DNA from: Thermoleptolyngbya sp046719575
GTDB lineage: Bacteria; Cyanobacteriota; Cyanobacteriia; Elainellales; Elainellaceae
Length of the DNA: 64,000 bases
NCBI GenBank assembly: GCA_046719575.1
Contig: JBDNCP010000003.1
Location: forward strand, 5,472-69,471
Direction of reading: 5' to 3'
Shown: one piece after another, positions 8,981 through 18,100 of the stretch
How the letters are laid out: each line of letters opens with the position of its first letter
Numbering within the stretch: the first letter of the stretch is position 1
Made by a program: the position numbers and the translations under genes
Notes under the pieces: generated by a model
What the model was told of the DNA's origin: nothing
The model's database searches: none
The model's input: the letters and a program-made list of their open reading frames with translations, nothing else

Positions 8981-9204
8981 GAGCGCTTAGGGTTCAGGGC
9001 TTGGAGGTTAGGTATCCTGTTTTCACAATACCGTAGGGTGGGAAATGGGCGATCGCCCTTTCTCGTTATCGCCCCTCGCTACTGTTCCACGACTCCACCA
9101 CCCCACCACCCCACTACCCCACCACCCTGTCCACCCGACCGCATCCACTAAACTGAAGGCAGTTGTATGCTCGTCTGTATGCTCGTTGTGGGGGCACGCT
9201 GCCG

Positions 9205-9972
9205 ATGCCAGAACCCGAACTCCTCGCGCCAGATACGCCAGAGATTAATCCATCAGACCCGGTGCAAGTGTCGCCTGAGCAATCTGCGCTGGAGGAGTCT
9301 GCTGAAGCTCGCTTTGCTGAGGAGGGCGATCGCGAGTTGCCCGCCATGCCTCCTTGTAATCTCGACAGCGACGAGCCACCCTTGGAATCCGATCTTCATC
9401 TCCAGCAAATTATTTTGTTTTTGGAATGCCTGAACTGGCTCTGGCGCGATCGCACGGACTATTACGCCAGCGGCAATCTAACGATTTACTACAGCACAAG
9501 CAAAATCAAAACCCGCGACTTTCGCGGCCCCGATTTCTTCGTGGTGCTGAATACCGAAAAGCGCCCGCGCAAGAGCTGGACGGTTTGGGAAGAAGACGGC
9601 AAAACGCCCAATGTGGTGATTGAAATTTTGTCCGACAGCACAGCCAAGCAAGATCGCGGCGCGAAGAAGCAGCTTTATCAGGATGTGCTGAAGGTGTTTG
9701 ACTATTTCTGGTTTGACCCGGTGACGCTGGAGTTTGCCGGATTTACGCTCATCGGTGGGCAATATCAGCCGTTGCAACCGGGCGATCGCGGCTGGCTGTG
9801 GAGCGAACAACTCCAGCTTTTCCTCGGCATCCAGGACCGCAGGCTGCGCTTTTTTACGCCCGATGGCGCGCTCGTTCCCACTCCGGCCGAGGTCGCTCTC
9901 CAAGAACAGCAACGGGCCGAGCAACTTGCCGCAAAACTGCGGGAGCTTGGCGTTGATCCGGACGCGCTCTAG
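9205..9972 (+). CDS. Uma2 family (DUF820) nuclease-fold protein
   Basis: 255 aa from ATG 9205. The core has the Uma2 pattern of the PD-(D/E)XK-like fold: GPDFFVVLN around residue 110, PNVVIEILSDSTAKQDRGAKKQLYQDVLKVFDYFWFDP, and a C-terminal charged helix EQQRAEQLAAKLRELG. Uma2 proteins are very numerous in cyanobacteria and their biological role is unsettled; nuclease activity is predicted from the fold. The N-terminal 50 residues are acidic and low complexity. An in-frame TTG at 9163 is possible but less likely. Confidence 0.82.
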   Translation: MPEPELLAPDTPEINPSDPVQVSPEQSALEESAEARFAEEGDRELPAMPPCNLDSDEPPLESDLHLQQIILFLECLNWLWRDRTDYYASGNLTIYYSTSKIKTRDFRGPDFFVVLNTEKRPRKSWTVWEEDGKTPNVVIEILSDSTAKQDRGAKKQLYQDVLKVFDYFWFDPVTLEFAGFTLIGGQYQPLQPGDRGWLWSEQLQLFLGIQDRRLRFFTPDGALVPTPAEVALQEQQRAEQLAAKLRELGVDPDAL

Positions 9973-10102
9973 GCAGCACGATTTGGCATCCAAGCCTTTA
10001 TGAATTTCTGGTGATTTCCGTTCGCCGCTGCTTCGCGGTTTCTGGAGTCGCCAGTGGGCACACTGAGGCTATGGGTAGAGTGCCAAACGGCGGAGCGGGA
10101 CT

Positions 10103-11131
10103 ATGCAGATTGTGGAGCAAACCTCAGGGCAGCTAAAACTGCGCGATCGCGGCTGGACGCTGTGGCTCACGTTTTTGCCGATGGCGCTGATTGGGCTGGG
10201 CATTATGCCGCTGGGCAAACATACCGTTTTTTCGTGCCAGCGGGCCAGCACGCTCAGCGCCCAATGCACGCTGGCAGAAAAAAGTTTCCTGGTATCTACC
10301 CGCCGCCCGATGGCCGCCAGCAGCATTCGCGGGGTCACCGTTAGACGACACTCTCGCAGGCGGGGCAGCCCGACCTATAGCGTGGTTTTGCAAACAACCG
10401 GCCGGTCGATCACGCTCAGTTCTGGGTCGTCGAGCTGGAGCCGCCAGGAGGCGATCGCCAACCGAGTCAACACCTTTTTCATAGACAACACCCAGCCCTC
10501 GCTCTACGTGGAAAACGACAATCGCTTTGGGATGCTGTTGGCGGGCGGAATTTTTGCCGTTATGGGCGTTGGCGGGCTGCTGGGCCTTTGCGAGAGCAAT
10601 CACGTCACGCTAGACAAAACCAGCGGCACGCTGCGCCACACGCGCCAGGGCGCAATCGGGCAAAAGCAAGCCGTGCTGCCGCTGCACCAGATTGCCTATG
10701 CAGAGGTCGAGCGCGGCACAGGCAAGGCTCGATCGACCGGGCGCGTGGTGCTGCAACTGACATCGGGCGATCGCTTTCCCATGACCCGCAACTTGTATCA
10801 CGGGCTGCCGCAAAAAGAAAAGGTCGCAGCGCTGATCAACGAATTTGTCACCGCGCCCAATGTGGAACCGACTGCCAAGCCCGAACGCGCCAAGCCGTCC
10901 CCGTTGCCCAGCAGCCCCGCAGCGGCGATCGCCCAATATCAGCAGGCGCTCCAGATCAATCCCGACGATGCCGAAACCCACTATCGTCTGGGCATGGTTC
11001 ATTACAAGCAGCACGATGTTCAGGCGGCGGCCACTCATTTGAACCGCGCCCGCGACCTGTTTGCTGCGAAACATGACTCTCATCGCGTGCTGCAAGTGCA
11101 GGATATGCTGTGGCGGCTAGAACAGGGCTAG
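10103..11131 (+). CDS. Membrane protein with C-terminal TPR
   Basis: 342 aa. Two hydrophobic helices (about residues 22-40 and 142-162) flank an extracytoplasmic stretch of about 100 residues. Then comes a basic, probably cytoplasmic domain (HVTLDKTSGTLRHTRQG, resembling a PH-like or YdbT-type fold) and, after a Pro/Ala linker, one TPR-like unit AIAQYQQALQINPDDAETHYRLGMVHYKQ near 275-305. I do not recognise the family. It ends about 210 bp before the oxidase operon, with no sign of co-transcription. Confidence 0.7.
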   Translation: MQIVEQTSGQLKLRDRGWTLWLTFLPMALIGLGIMPLGKHTVFSCQRASTLSAQCTLAEKSFLVSTRRPMAASSIRGVTVRRHSRRRGSPTYSVVLQTTGRSITLSSGSSSWSRQEAIANRVNTFFIDNTQPSLYVENDNRFGMLLAGGIFAVMGVGGLLGLCESNHVTLDKTSGTLRHTRQGAIGQKQAVLPLHQIAYAEVERGTGKARSTGRVVLQLTSGDRFPMTRNLYHGLPQKEKVAALINEFVTAPNVEPTAKPERAKPSPLPSSPAAAIAQYQQALQINPDDAETHYRLGMVHYKQHDVQAAATHLNRARDLFAAKHDSHRVLQVQDMLWRLEQG

Positions 11132-11341
11132 CCCCCTTGGCAAATTAGACCCTTGGCAAAAAGGTTATGAAATCTCAACGCAAGCATTGCGGGATCTGAA
11201 GCAAATCGGAAGTTTCCAGCGATCCCCAGAGTTCAGGTGGTATCACAGGTAGAGAGTTGGGGGAGTTGCGGGGGCGATCGCCACAAAACGTTACAACCCC
11301 TGCGACACCCGCTCAATCTGCGACTCACACTTTGAGGATTC

Positions 11342-12424
11342 ATGAAACAGATTCCAGCATCCCTATTAACGTTAATCGCTGGCATTCTGATCACCCTGGT
11401 CAGCCTGTGGGTGGGTCAGCACCACGGCCTCTTGCCAGAGCAAGCGTCGGAAGCGGCGGTTTTGGTGGATCAGCTTTTTAACGTGATGGTAATGATAGCG
11501 ACCGCGTTGTTTCTGGTCGTGATTGGGGCGATTCTGCTGTTTTGCTTTCGCTATCGCCGTGCGCCAGGAGACGAAGGCGACGGCATCCCCATCGAAGGCA
11601 ACCTGCCGCTAGAGGCCTTCTGGACGGCGATTCCCGCTATTTTGGTCATCGGGCTGGGGGTCTACAGTGTGCAGGTATTTCAAGAAATGGGCGGCTTTGA
11701 CCCCGGCAGCGTCCACGCTGGGCACGGCATGATGGGCGGCGCAGTATCGCAGGAAATGCCGTCGCACGACATGCATCCGATGCCGCAGGATTCGATCGCG
11801 ATGATGGCGCAAGTTCCTGGTGATGGGGCGATCGCCACCGATGCCCCAACTGAATTGTTGGCAGAACTGCCCGATGGCACAGAGCCGCCTGCTAGGCCTG
11901 TTCCTCGCTATGGCTTTGGCGCTAGTCCCGCCGAAGGAGACCGCACGCCTGACCTCGTGGTGAACGTCACCGGAATGCAATATGCCTGGCTGTTTAACTA
12001 TCCTGATAGCGGCATCATGGCGGGTGAACTGCATATTCCCGTTGGCAAAGATATTCAGCTCAACCTCTCGGCGCAGGATGTGATCCACTCCTTCTGGGTG
12101 CCGCAGTTTCGCCTAAAGCAAGACGCGCTGCCAGGGCAATCCTCTGGGCTGCGGTTCGTGGCGACAAAAGTAGGCACATATCCGGTTGTATGTGCAGAAC
12201 TCTGCGGTAGCTATCACGGCGGCATGAGAAGTCAGGTCATCGTCCACCCGCAAGACGAGTTTGACGAATGGCTCCGGCAAAACGCCATCGCGCAGCAGCA
12301 AAACCCGACGCAAACTGTGGCAGTGAATCCGGCGGATCTATCCGATGGCGACTATCTCGCGCCCTACGCTCAGGAAATGGGCGTGAGTGATCAGGTGCTT
12401 TCGCAATTGCGTTCGCCTTCCTAA
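11342..12424 (+). CDS. ctaC: Cytochrome c oxidase subunit II
   Basis: 360 aa. It accepts electrons from cytochrome c or plastocyanin at the binuclear CuA centre facing the thylakoid lumen or periplasm. Two N-terminal membrane helices (about residues 7-25 and 45-67) are followed by the cupredoxin domain. The CuA ligands are all present: H249, C284, E286, C288, H292 and M295. A methionine/histidine-rich insert (GHGMMGGAVSQEMPSHDMHP, about 128-147) is present between helix 2 and the cupredoxin domain and may bind copper. First gene of the ctaC-ctaD-ctaE operon. Confidence 0.97.
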   Translation: MKQIPASLLTLIAGILITLVSLWVGQHHGLLPEQASEAAVLVDQLFNVMVMIATALFLVVIGAILLFCFRYRRAPGDEGDGIPIEGNLPLEAFWTAIPAILVIGLGVYSVQVFQEMGGFDPGSVHAGHGMMGGAVSQEMPSHDMHPMPQDSIAMMAQVPGDGAIATDAPTELLAELPDGTEPPARPVPRYGFGASPAEGDRTPDLVVNVTGMQYAWLFNYPDSGIMAGELHIPVGKDIQLNLSAQDVIHSFWVPQFRLKQDALPGQSSGLRFVATKVGTYPVVCAELCGSYHGGMRSQVIVHPQDEFDEWLRQNAIAQQQNPTQTVAVNPADLSDGDYLAPYAQEMGVSDQVLSQLRSPS

Positions 12425-12508
12425 TGGGCGATCGCGCCTTTTTGCCATCAACGGCATTCATTCCCCGGCTCCGCGTTTTGATAAAAAACTGGTATATTCC
12501 CTCTGCGT

Positions 12509-14164
12509 ATGACTCAAGCACAAGTTCCACTCGACGACGCAGCGATCGTTGCAGAACAAGACCATGCCCAGGTTCCCAAAGCTTGGAAGTGGTATCACTA
12601 CTTTGGCTACAACATTGACCACAAGGTGATTGGCATTCAATATTTGGTGACGGCGTTTGTGTTTTATCTCATCGGCGGCCTGATGGCCGTGGGCATGAGG
12701 ATGGAGCTAGCCACGCCCGATCCCGATTTTGTCGATCCCAGCCTGTACAACGCGCTGCTGACCAACCACGGCACGATTATGATCTTCTTGTGGATTGTGC
12801 CTGCGGCGATCGGGGGCTTTGGCAACTACTTGGTTCCCCTGATGATTGGCGCACGAGACATGGCGTTTCCCAACCTGAATGCGATCGCCTTCTGGCTCAA
12901 CCCGCCCGCTGGTTTGCTGTTGCTAGGCAGCTTCTTTTTTGGCGGGGCGCAGGCCGGCTGGACTGCCTACCCGCCGCTGAGCGAAATCACCGCTCCCGTC
13001 GCCCAGTCGATGTGGATTCTGGCGATCGTGCTGGTGGGTACGTCCTCCATCCTGGGCGCGGTGAACTTTATTGTCACCATCATCATGATGCGGGTTCCCA
13101 GCCTATCGTGGGACAAGCTGCCGCTGTTTTGCTGGGCAATTTTGGCGACCTCGGCACTGGCGCTGGTGTCTACGCCTGTGCTGGCGGCGGGGCTGATCCT
13201 GCTGCTGTTTGATATCAACTTTGGCACATCGTTTTATAAGCCAGATGCAGGCGGCAACATTATCATTTACCAACACTTGTTCTGGTTCTATTCGCATCCA
13301 GCAGTTTATCTGATGATTTTGCCGATTTTCGGCATGATGTCAGAGATTATCCCGGTCTATGCCCGTAAGCCGATTTTTGGATATAAGGCGATCGCCTACT
13401 CCAGTCTGGCCATTTGCCTAGTGGGTCTGTTTGTCTGGGTACACCATATGTTCACCAGCGGCACACCGCCCTGGATGCGGCTGTTTTTCACGATTTCCAC
13501 GCTGATTGTGGCCGTCCCCACAGGGGTCAAGATTTTTAGCTGGGTCGCCACGCTATGGGGCGGCAAGATCCGCTTTACCACCGCGATGCTGTTTGCGGTG
13601 GGGCTATTGGGAATGTTCGTGCTGGGCGGTCTCAGCGGCATCACGCTGGGCACTGCCCCATTTGACATCCACGTTCATGACACATACTACATCGTGGCGC
13701 ACTTCCACTATGTTCTGTTTGGCGGGTCGGTGTTTGGGCTATATGCCGCGATTTATCACTGGTTCCCCAAAATGACGGGCCGCATGATGAACGAGCGTCT
13801 AGGTCAGGTGCATTTCGTGATGACGTTCATCGGCGCGAATCTCACCTTCTTGCCAATGCACTCGTTGGGAATGCACGGAATGCCGCGCCGCGTCGCCATG
13901 TATGACCCGCAGTTCACTGCGCTGAACCAGCTCTGCACCTTTGGCGCATTCATGCTGGCGGCTTCGCTGATCCCCTTCATCATCAACGCCGTGTGGAGCT
14001 GGACGCGCGGCCCCAAAGCCAGCGGCAACCCCTGGAACGCGCTGACGCTGGAATGGACGACCGCCTCGCCGCCAATCATCGAAAACTGGGAAGTGCTGCC
14101 TGTGGTGACGCACGGCCCGTATGAGTATGGTATGGCGGAAAAAGCCGTCGCGGTGGAGTCATAG
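12509..14164 (+). CDS. ctaD: Cytochrome c oxidase subunit I (A2-type)
   Basis: 551 aa, twelve-helix catalytic subunit that reduces O2 to water and pumps protons. CuB ligands H263, H312 and H313, the cross-linked Y267, and the heme ligands H398 (a3) and H400 (a) are visible in HPAVY, VHHMF and HDTYYIVAHFHYV. The motif at 261-267 reads YSHPAVY rather than GHPEVY. The glutamate of A1-type oxidases is therefore replaced, and the preceding Tyr-Ser pair marks the A2 subtype. It starts 84 bp after ctaC. Confidence 0.98.
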   Translation: MTQAQVPLDDAAIVAEQDHAQVPKAWKWYHYFGYNIDHKVIGIQYLVTAFVFYLIGGLMAVGMRMELATPDPDFVDPSLYNALLTNHGTIMIFLWIVPAAIGGFGNYLVPLMIGARDMAFPNLNAIAFWLNPPAGLLLLGSFFFGGAQAGWTAYPPLSEITAPVAQSMWILAIVLVGTSSILGAVNFIVTIIMMRVPSLSWDKLPLFCWAILATSALALVSTPVLAAGLILLLFDINFGTSFYKPDAGGNIIIYQHLFWFYSHPAVYLMILPIFGMMSEIIPVYARKPIFGYKAIAYSSLAICLVGLFVWVHHMFTSGTPPWMRLFFTISTLIVAVPTGVKIFSWVATLWGGKIRFTTAMLFAVGLLGMFVLGGLSGITLGTAPFDIHVHDTYYIVAHFHYVLFGGSVFGLYAAIYHWFPKMTGRMMNERLGQVHFVMTFIGANLTFLPMHSLGMHGMPRRVAMYDPQFTALNQLCTFGAFMLAASLIPFIINAVWSWTRGPKASGNPWNALTLEWTTASPPIIENWEVLPVVTHGPYEYGMAEKAVAVES

Positions 14165-14321
14165 AGGGATGGGGTGAGGGACGGAAAAAACGAAAAACGA
14201 AAAACGAAAAGCGAAAAGCGAAAAGTGGAACCTCTTCGTTCTTCTCTCTTCCCCCACTCCTGCACCCCAACACTCCACCTTCCTTTCCCCAAATGACCTG
14301 AACCCCTGACAACACCCAACC
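14165..14321. repeat. Purine/pyrimidine simple repeat between ctaD and ctaE
   Basis: The spacer inside the oxidase operon holds repeats of CGAAAAA/GCGAAAA units (about 14186-14230), followed by a pyrimidine tract rich in TTCGTTCTTCTC. The purine and pyrimidine arms can pair imperfectly. It belongs to the same class as the simple repeats near 45.1, 49.2, 50.1 and 53.4 kb. Confidence 0.7.
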
Positions 14322-14951
14322 ATGACTGACGCAACTGCACCCACCGGAACGGCGATCGCCCCCGAAATGACTGCCGAGGCTCAGGCCCACGACCACGCGC
14401 ATCCCGATTTGCGCGTTTGGGGGCTGCTGACGTTCCTGATTTCCGAATCGCTGATGTTTGGCGGTTTTTTCGCCGCCTATCTGATGGTGCGCGGAGCGGC
14501 GAGCCACTGGCCACCAGAGGGCACGGAGGTGGAACTGCTGCTGCCGACGATCAACACCCTCATTCTGGTGTCGAGTAGCTTTGTGATTCACCTAGGCGAT
14601 TCGGCAATTAAGAAAAACGACGTGAACGGACTACGAAAGTGGTATGTCGTCACAGCGCTGATGGGCGCGGTCTTCCTTGCCGGACAGGCCTATGAATACG
14701 CAACGCTGGGCTATGGGCTAAAGACGAATATCTTTGCCAACTGCTTTTACCTGATGACAGGCTTTCACGGGCTTCATGTATTCATCGGGCTGTTGCTGAT
14801 TCTGGGCGTATTGTGGCGATCGCGCCGTGAAGGTCACTATTCCGACCACAAGCACACAGGCGTAGAGATGGCAGAAATCTACTGGCACTTTGTAGACATT
14901 ATCTGGATCATTCTGTTTGCGCTGCTCTACATCCTGACTCAGTTCTCTTGA
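14322..14951 (+). CDS. ctaE: Cytochrome c oxidase subunit III
   Basis: 209 aa heme-copper oxidase subunit III. Five membrane helices are visible, with the conserved WGLLTFLISESLMFGGFFAAY near residue 36, LMTGFHGLHVFIGLLLI near 148 and VEMAEIYWHFVDIIWIILF near the C-terminus. It stabilises the catalytic subunit and helps sustain proton uptake. Last gene of the operon; the 157-bp spacer before it carries a simple repeat. Confidence 0.96.
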   Translation: MTDATAPTGTAIAPEMTAEAQAHDHAHPDLRVWGLLTFLISESLMFGGFFAAYLMVRGAASHWPPEGTEVELLLPTINTLILVSSSFVIHLGDSAIKKNDVNGLRKWYVVTALMGAVFLAGQAYEYATLGYGLKTNIFANCFYLMTGFHGLHVFIGLLLILGVLWRSRREGHYSDHKHTGVEMAEIYWHFVDIIWIILFALLYILTQFS

Positions 14952-15009
14952 GTTCGCGCAGGCTTCCCGGCTTCATACAGATTTGCGCTTTTTGCGTTAC
15001 ATGATTTAC

Positions 15010-15144
15010 CTCGTTGACTGACAAAACATTTATCGCTGGTGGCTAGAAGCCGCATCTACACAGGCGAAACCCGCCTACGTGGTTTTTGGGAAAGGGTAGA
15101 GAGTTGACGAAGGCCGACTTCGTTGATGGAGCAGCGGTTTCAAC
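15010..15144 (+). mobile_element. Hairpin MITE, copy A (right end lost)
   Basis: It begins with the intact left terminus CTCGTTGACTGACAAAAC and follows copy D (41401-41566) through the first three hairpins into the fourth, GCGGTTTCAAC. After that the sequence diverges and the expected right inverted repeat is absent. The hairpins carry mismatches, so this looks like an old, truncated copy. It lies between ctaE and the convergent 1525-aa protein gene. Confidence 0.75.
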
Positions 15145-15192
15145 ATCGCAACTGTTTTGCTTTATACACTCACACCGGGCGATCGCCTGGAT

Positions 15193-18100
15193 TTAGCGGC
15201 GCTTGCCCCGCTTGCCGGGCGGTTTTCTGCGGGACGACCGGGACTTGGATGCAGGGGGGCTGGGAGGTTGTGCGGCTGGGCTGGTGGCTGGCGATGCTAC
15301 CGGTGGCGCAGTTTCAGCAGCAGGTTCCGCAGAGTTGCTAGAAGCGGGCTGGGCGGGCTGGGTCTGGACGACTGACTGGCGCGATCGCCCGCGTGCCTCT
15401 TCAATCCACAGGTTTGGGAAGATGCGCTGCCAAGGCGCGGGCTGAAGGATCTCCAGAAGCTGTGCCTCGGTGGTCTCTGCTAGGGCTGCAAAGGTCGTAA
15501 TTCCAGCGGCAAACAGTTTTTGTTCGTAAACAGGGCCAATGCCGTTAATTTCGTACAGCGGGTCGCGATCGGAATTCAGTTCGGGCGATCGCGCTGCCAA
15601 TACCGCTGCTTCTGCAATCCAGGCATCGGGCGTAAACCGTTGCCATGCTGCTGGCTGGAGAATCGCCTGCAACTGTTGTGGGGTCGTAGCAGCAAGGTCT
15701 GTAAAGGTATAGATGCCTGCATCAAACAACTTTTGCTCGTAGACTGGGCCGATGCCGTTGATGTCGCGCAGCGGGTCGCGGCGCACCTCGGCTGGTAGAG
15801 AGAAGGGCGATCGCCCGCTGATCACCTGCGCTTCCGCAATCCACGCCTCCGGATCAAACCGCTGCCAGCTTTCCGGCTGAATCAGGGAGCGCAACTGCTC
15901 TGGAGTCGCGGTAGCCAAATCTGCGAACGTGAAAATGCCGCCGTCAAATAGCTTCTGCTCATACACAGGGCCGATGCCATTGATGTCGCGCAGGGGGTCG
16001 TGGTGGGTGTCTGGGGGAATGTCCACGCCTTGAGCAAACCGAGCGGCTTCCTCAATCCATACAGCAGGAAAAATCGGTTGCCAGGCGGCAGGACGAATGA
16101 TAGCCTGTACCTGTGTCGGAGTTAGCGCTGCCAAATCCGCGAAGGTATAGATGCCTGCACTAAACAGCTTTTGTTCATAAATTGGGCCGATACCGCTGAT
16201 ATCCCGCAGCGGATCGCGCCGTACTTCTGAAATCAGTCCCGCTGCCTGGATGATTTCGCTATCCTGCGGTGCAACCACAATGCTGGGCATGTCTGAGTGG
16301 GCAGGCGCGATGGTTACTCTCTCTCCTGCATCCACTACATTAGCCTGCGTCGTCAGCGCCAATGGTAGCGACTCTAGCTGCAAGCGCATCTCAGCAAGTT
16401 GTGCTGTGAGGGTGTCTCGTTCTGTCTGAAGCGTCTCTCGCTGAGCCTGGGTCTCTGCCTGCGCTTGTCGGAGGGCTTTGCATTCGGTTTCAAGGCTCTG
16501 GACGCGCGATCGCCATTCTGCTTCGGTTTTCTCTATCTGAGTGCGGAGAGCGACCCCTTCCGTTTCAACCGCAGTGCGATCATCGTTCACAGTTGCTAGC
16601 TGAGCTTGCAGTACAGCAATCTGCCCCTGTAGCGCGAGCCGTTCCTGCTCCCGTTCTTGAGCCACATTCTCCTGTTGCTTCTGTATAGAAGCTAGCTCAG
16701 CCTCAAACTCATTTCGCTCATCCGTCACTTGAGTAAGTTGCTCTCGTAGTATTTCCAATTCCGACTCTAGAGCAACCTTTGCACTGTTCGCATGATCCCG
16801 CACCTCTTGCAACTGAGTCCGCAGCGTGTTCACTTCTGATTCCAGCGTCTCTCGTCCGCTTTCAAATTCGTCAAACTGAACTTGCAGTGTAGTTAAATCA
16901 GCTTCAAATGCATTGCGTTCACTTTCAAGCTCGCCAATCCGTGTGTTGAGTGTGGTAATCTCTGCCTCAAACGCATCCTTTTCTAGAGTAATCTCGTTGA
17001 TTTGAGCGTGCAGTATAGACAGCTCAGCTTTGTGGCGATCGCCCTCTTGCGTCTTTTCTTCTAGGCGTGCCCGAAGCAGTACAAGCTCTGCCTCAAGTGC
17101 GTTCCGCTCAGCGGTCAGTTTTTGTATCTGAGGACGCAGGCTGCTCAGTTCAGTTTCAAAAGCAGAGCGCTGTTCGGCAATTTCATTTAGCTGGGCCCGC
17201 AATGCCTCAGTCTGAGCTACAAGTTCACTACGTTCCGCGGCTACAGCGCTCAACTGAGTCTGCAGGGCAGCCAGTTCAGCTTCCAGCGTGTCTTGTGTGG
17301 CCGTGTTGTCTACAAGCTGCTTATTGAGGGCAGTCAAGTTGACTGTCAGTGCATCGCGCTCCTGCAAGATTTCGTTGAACTGAGTTTGCAGCGCCGCAAA
17401 TTGTAAGGTAGCAGTTTCTCGTTCAGCGGCGATCGCCTCTAGCTGTGTTCGCAGTTCTGTCAACTCTTGCATCGCAGACTCGCCCGCCGCCGTAGCATCC
17501 ACAAGCTGAGCGCGGAGGGTGGTCAGTTCGGCACTCAGAGCCTCACGCTGGGCAGTCAGCGCCTCACTCTGCGACAACAGTTCTGCCCGTGCTGCCGCCT
17601 CTTCTGCCCGCCCGCGAGTTGCCTCAGCTACGCTGGCCCGCAGCAGCGTCACCTCTGTCTCTAATTCCTGTCGCGTCGCCTTCTCATGGTCAAGCTCCAG
17701 ACGCAGGGCTGACAAAACACCTTCCGCTTCAGAAACAACCGCTTCAGCGTTTGCAGCTTGCGATCGCACCCTCTCCAGTTCTGTGTGTAATTCTGTCTCT
17801 AATCCCTCCAATTCCGTGAGCCGCAATCGCAGCGATACTCGTTCCTGGTCTATGCCATCCTTTTCGCGCTGAGTTAGTTCAAGCTGCGATCGCAGGTCGC
17901 CTAGCTGGGCTTCCAAGTCTGCCTTTTCTACCTGCGCTGACTGCAACAGAGTCCGGAGGTTCCGCATTTCTTCCTCCACAGCAACATCTGAATCGTGCTG
18001 TGCTTCTAGCGCTTGCTGAAGCGAGATAATCTGATTTGTTAGTTCGTGCCGTTCAGCATTCGCTTGATGCAGCTCTGCGCTTGCAGCTTCTAGGTCGGCA

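Noticed and set aside
10133..10603. 156-aa minus-strand frame
   Set aside because: Antisense of the TPR membrane protein gene; the plus frame has helices and a TPR unit.
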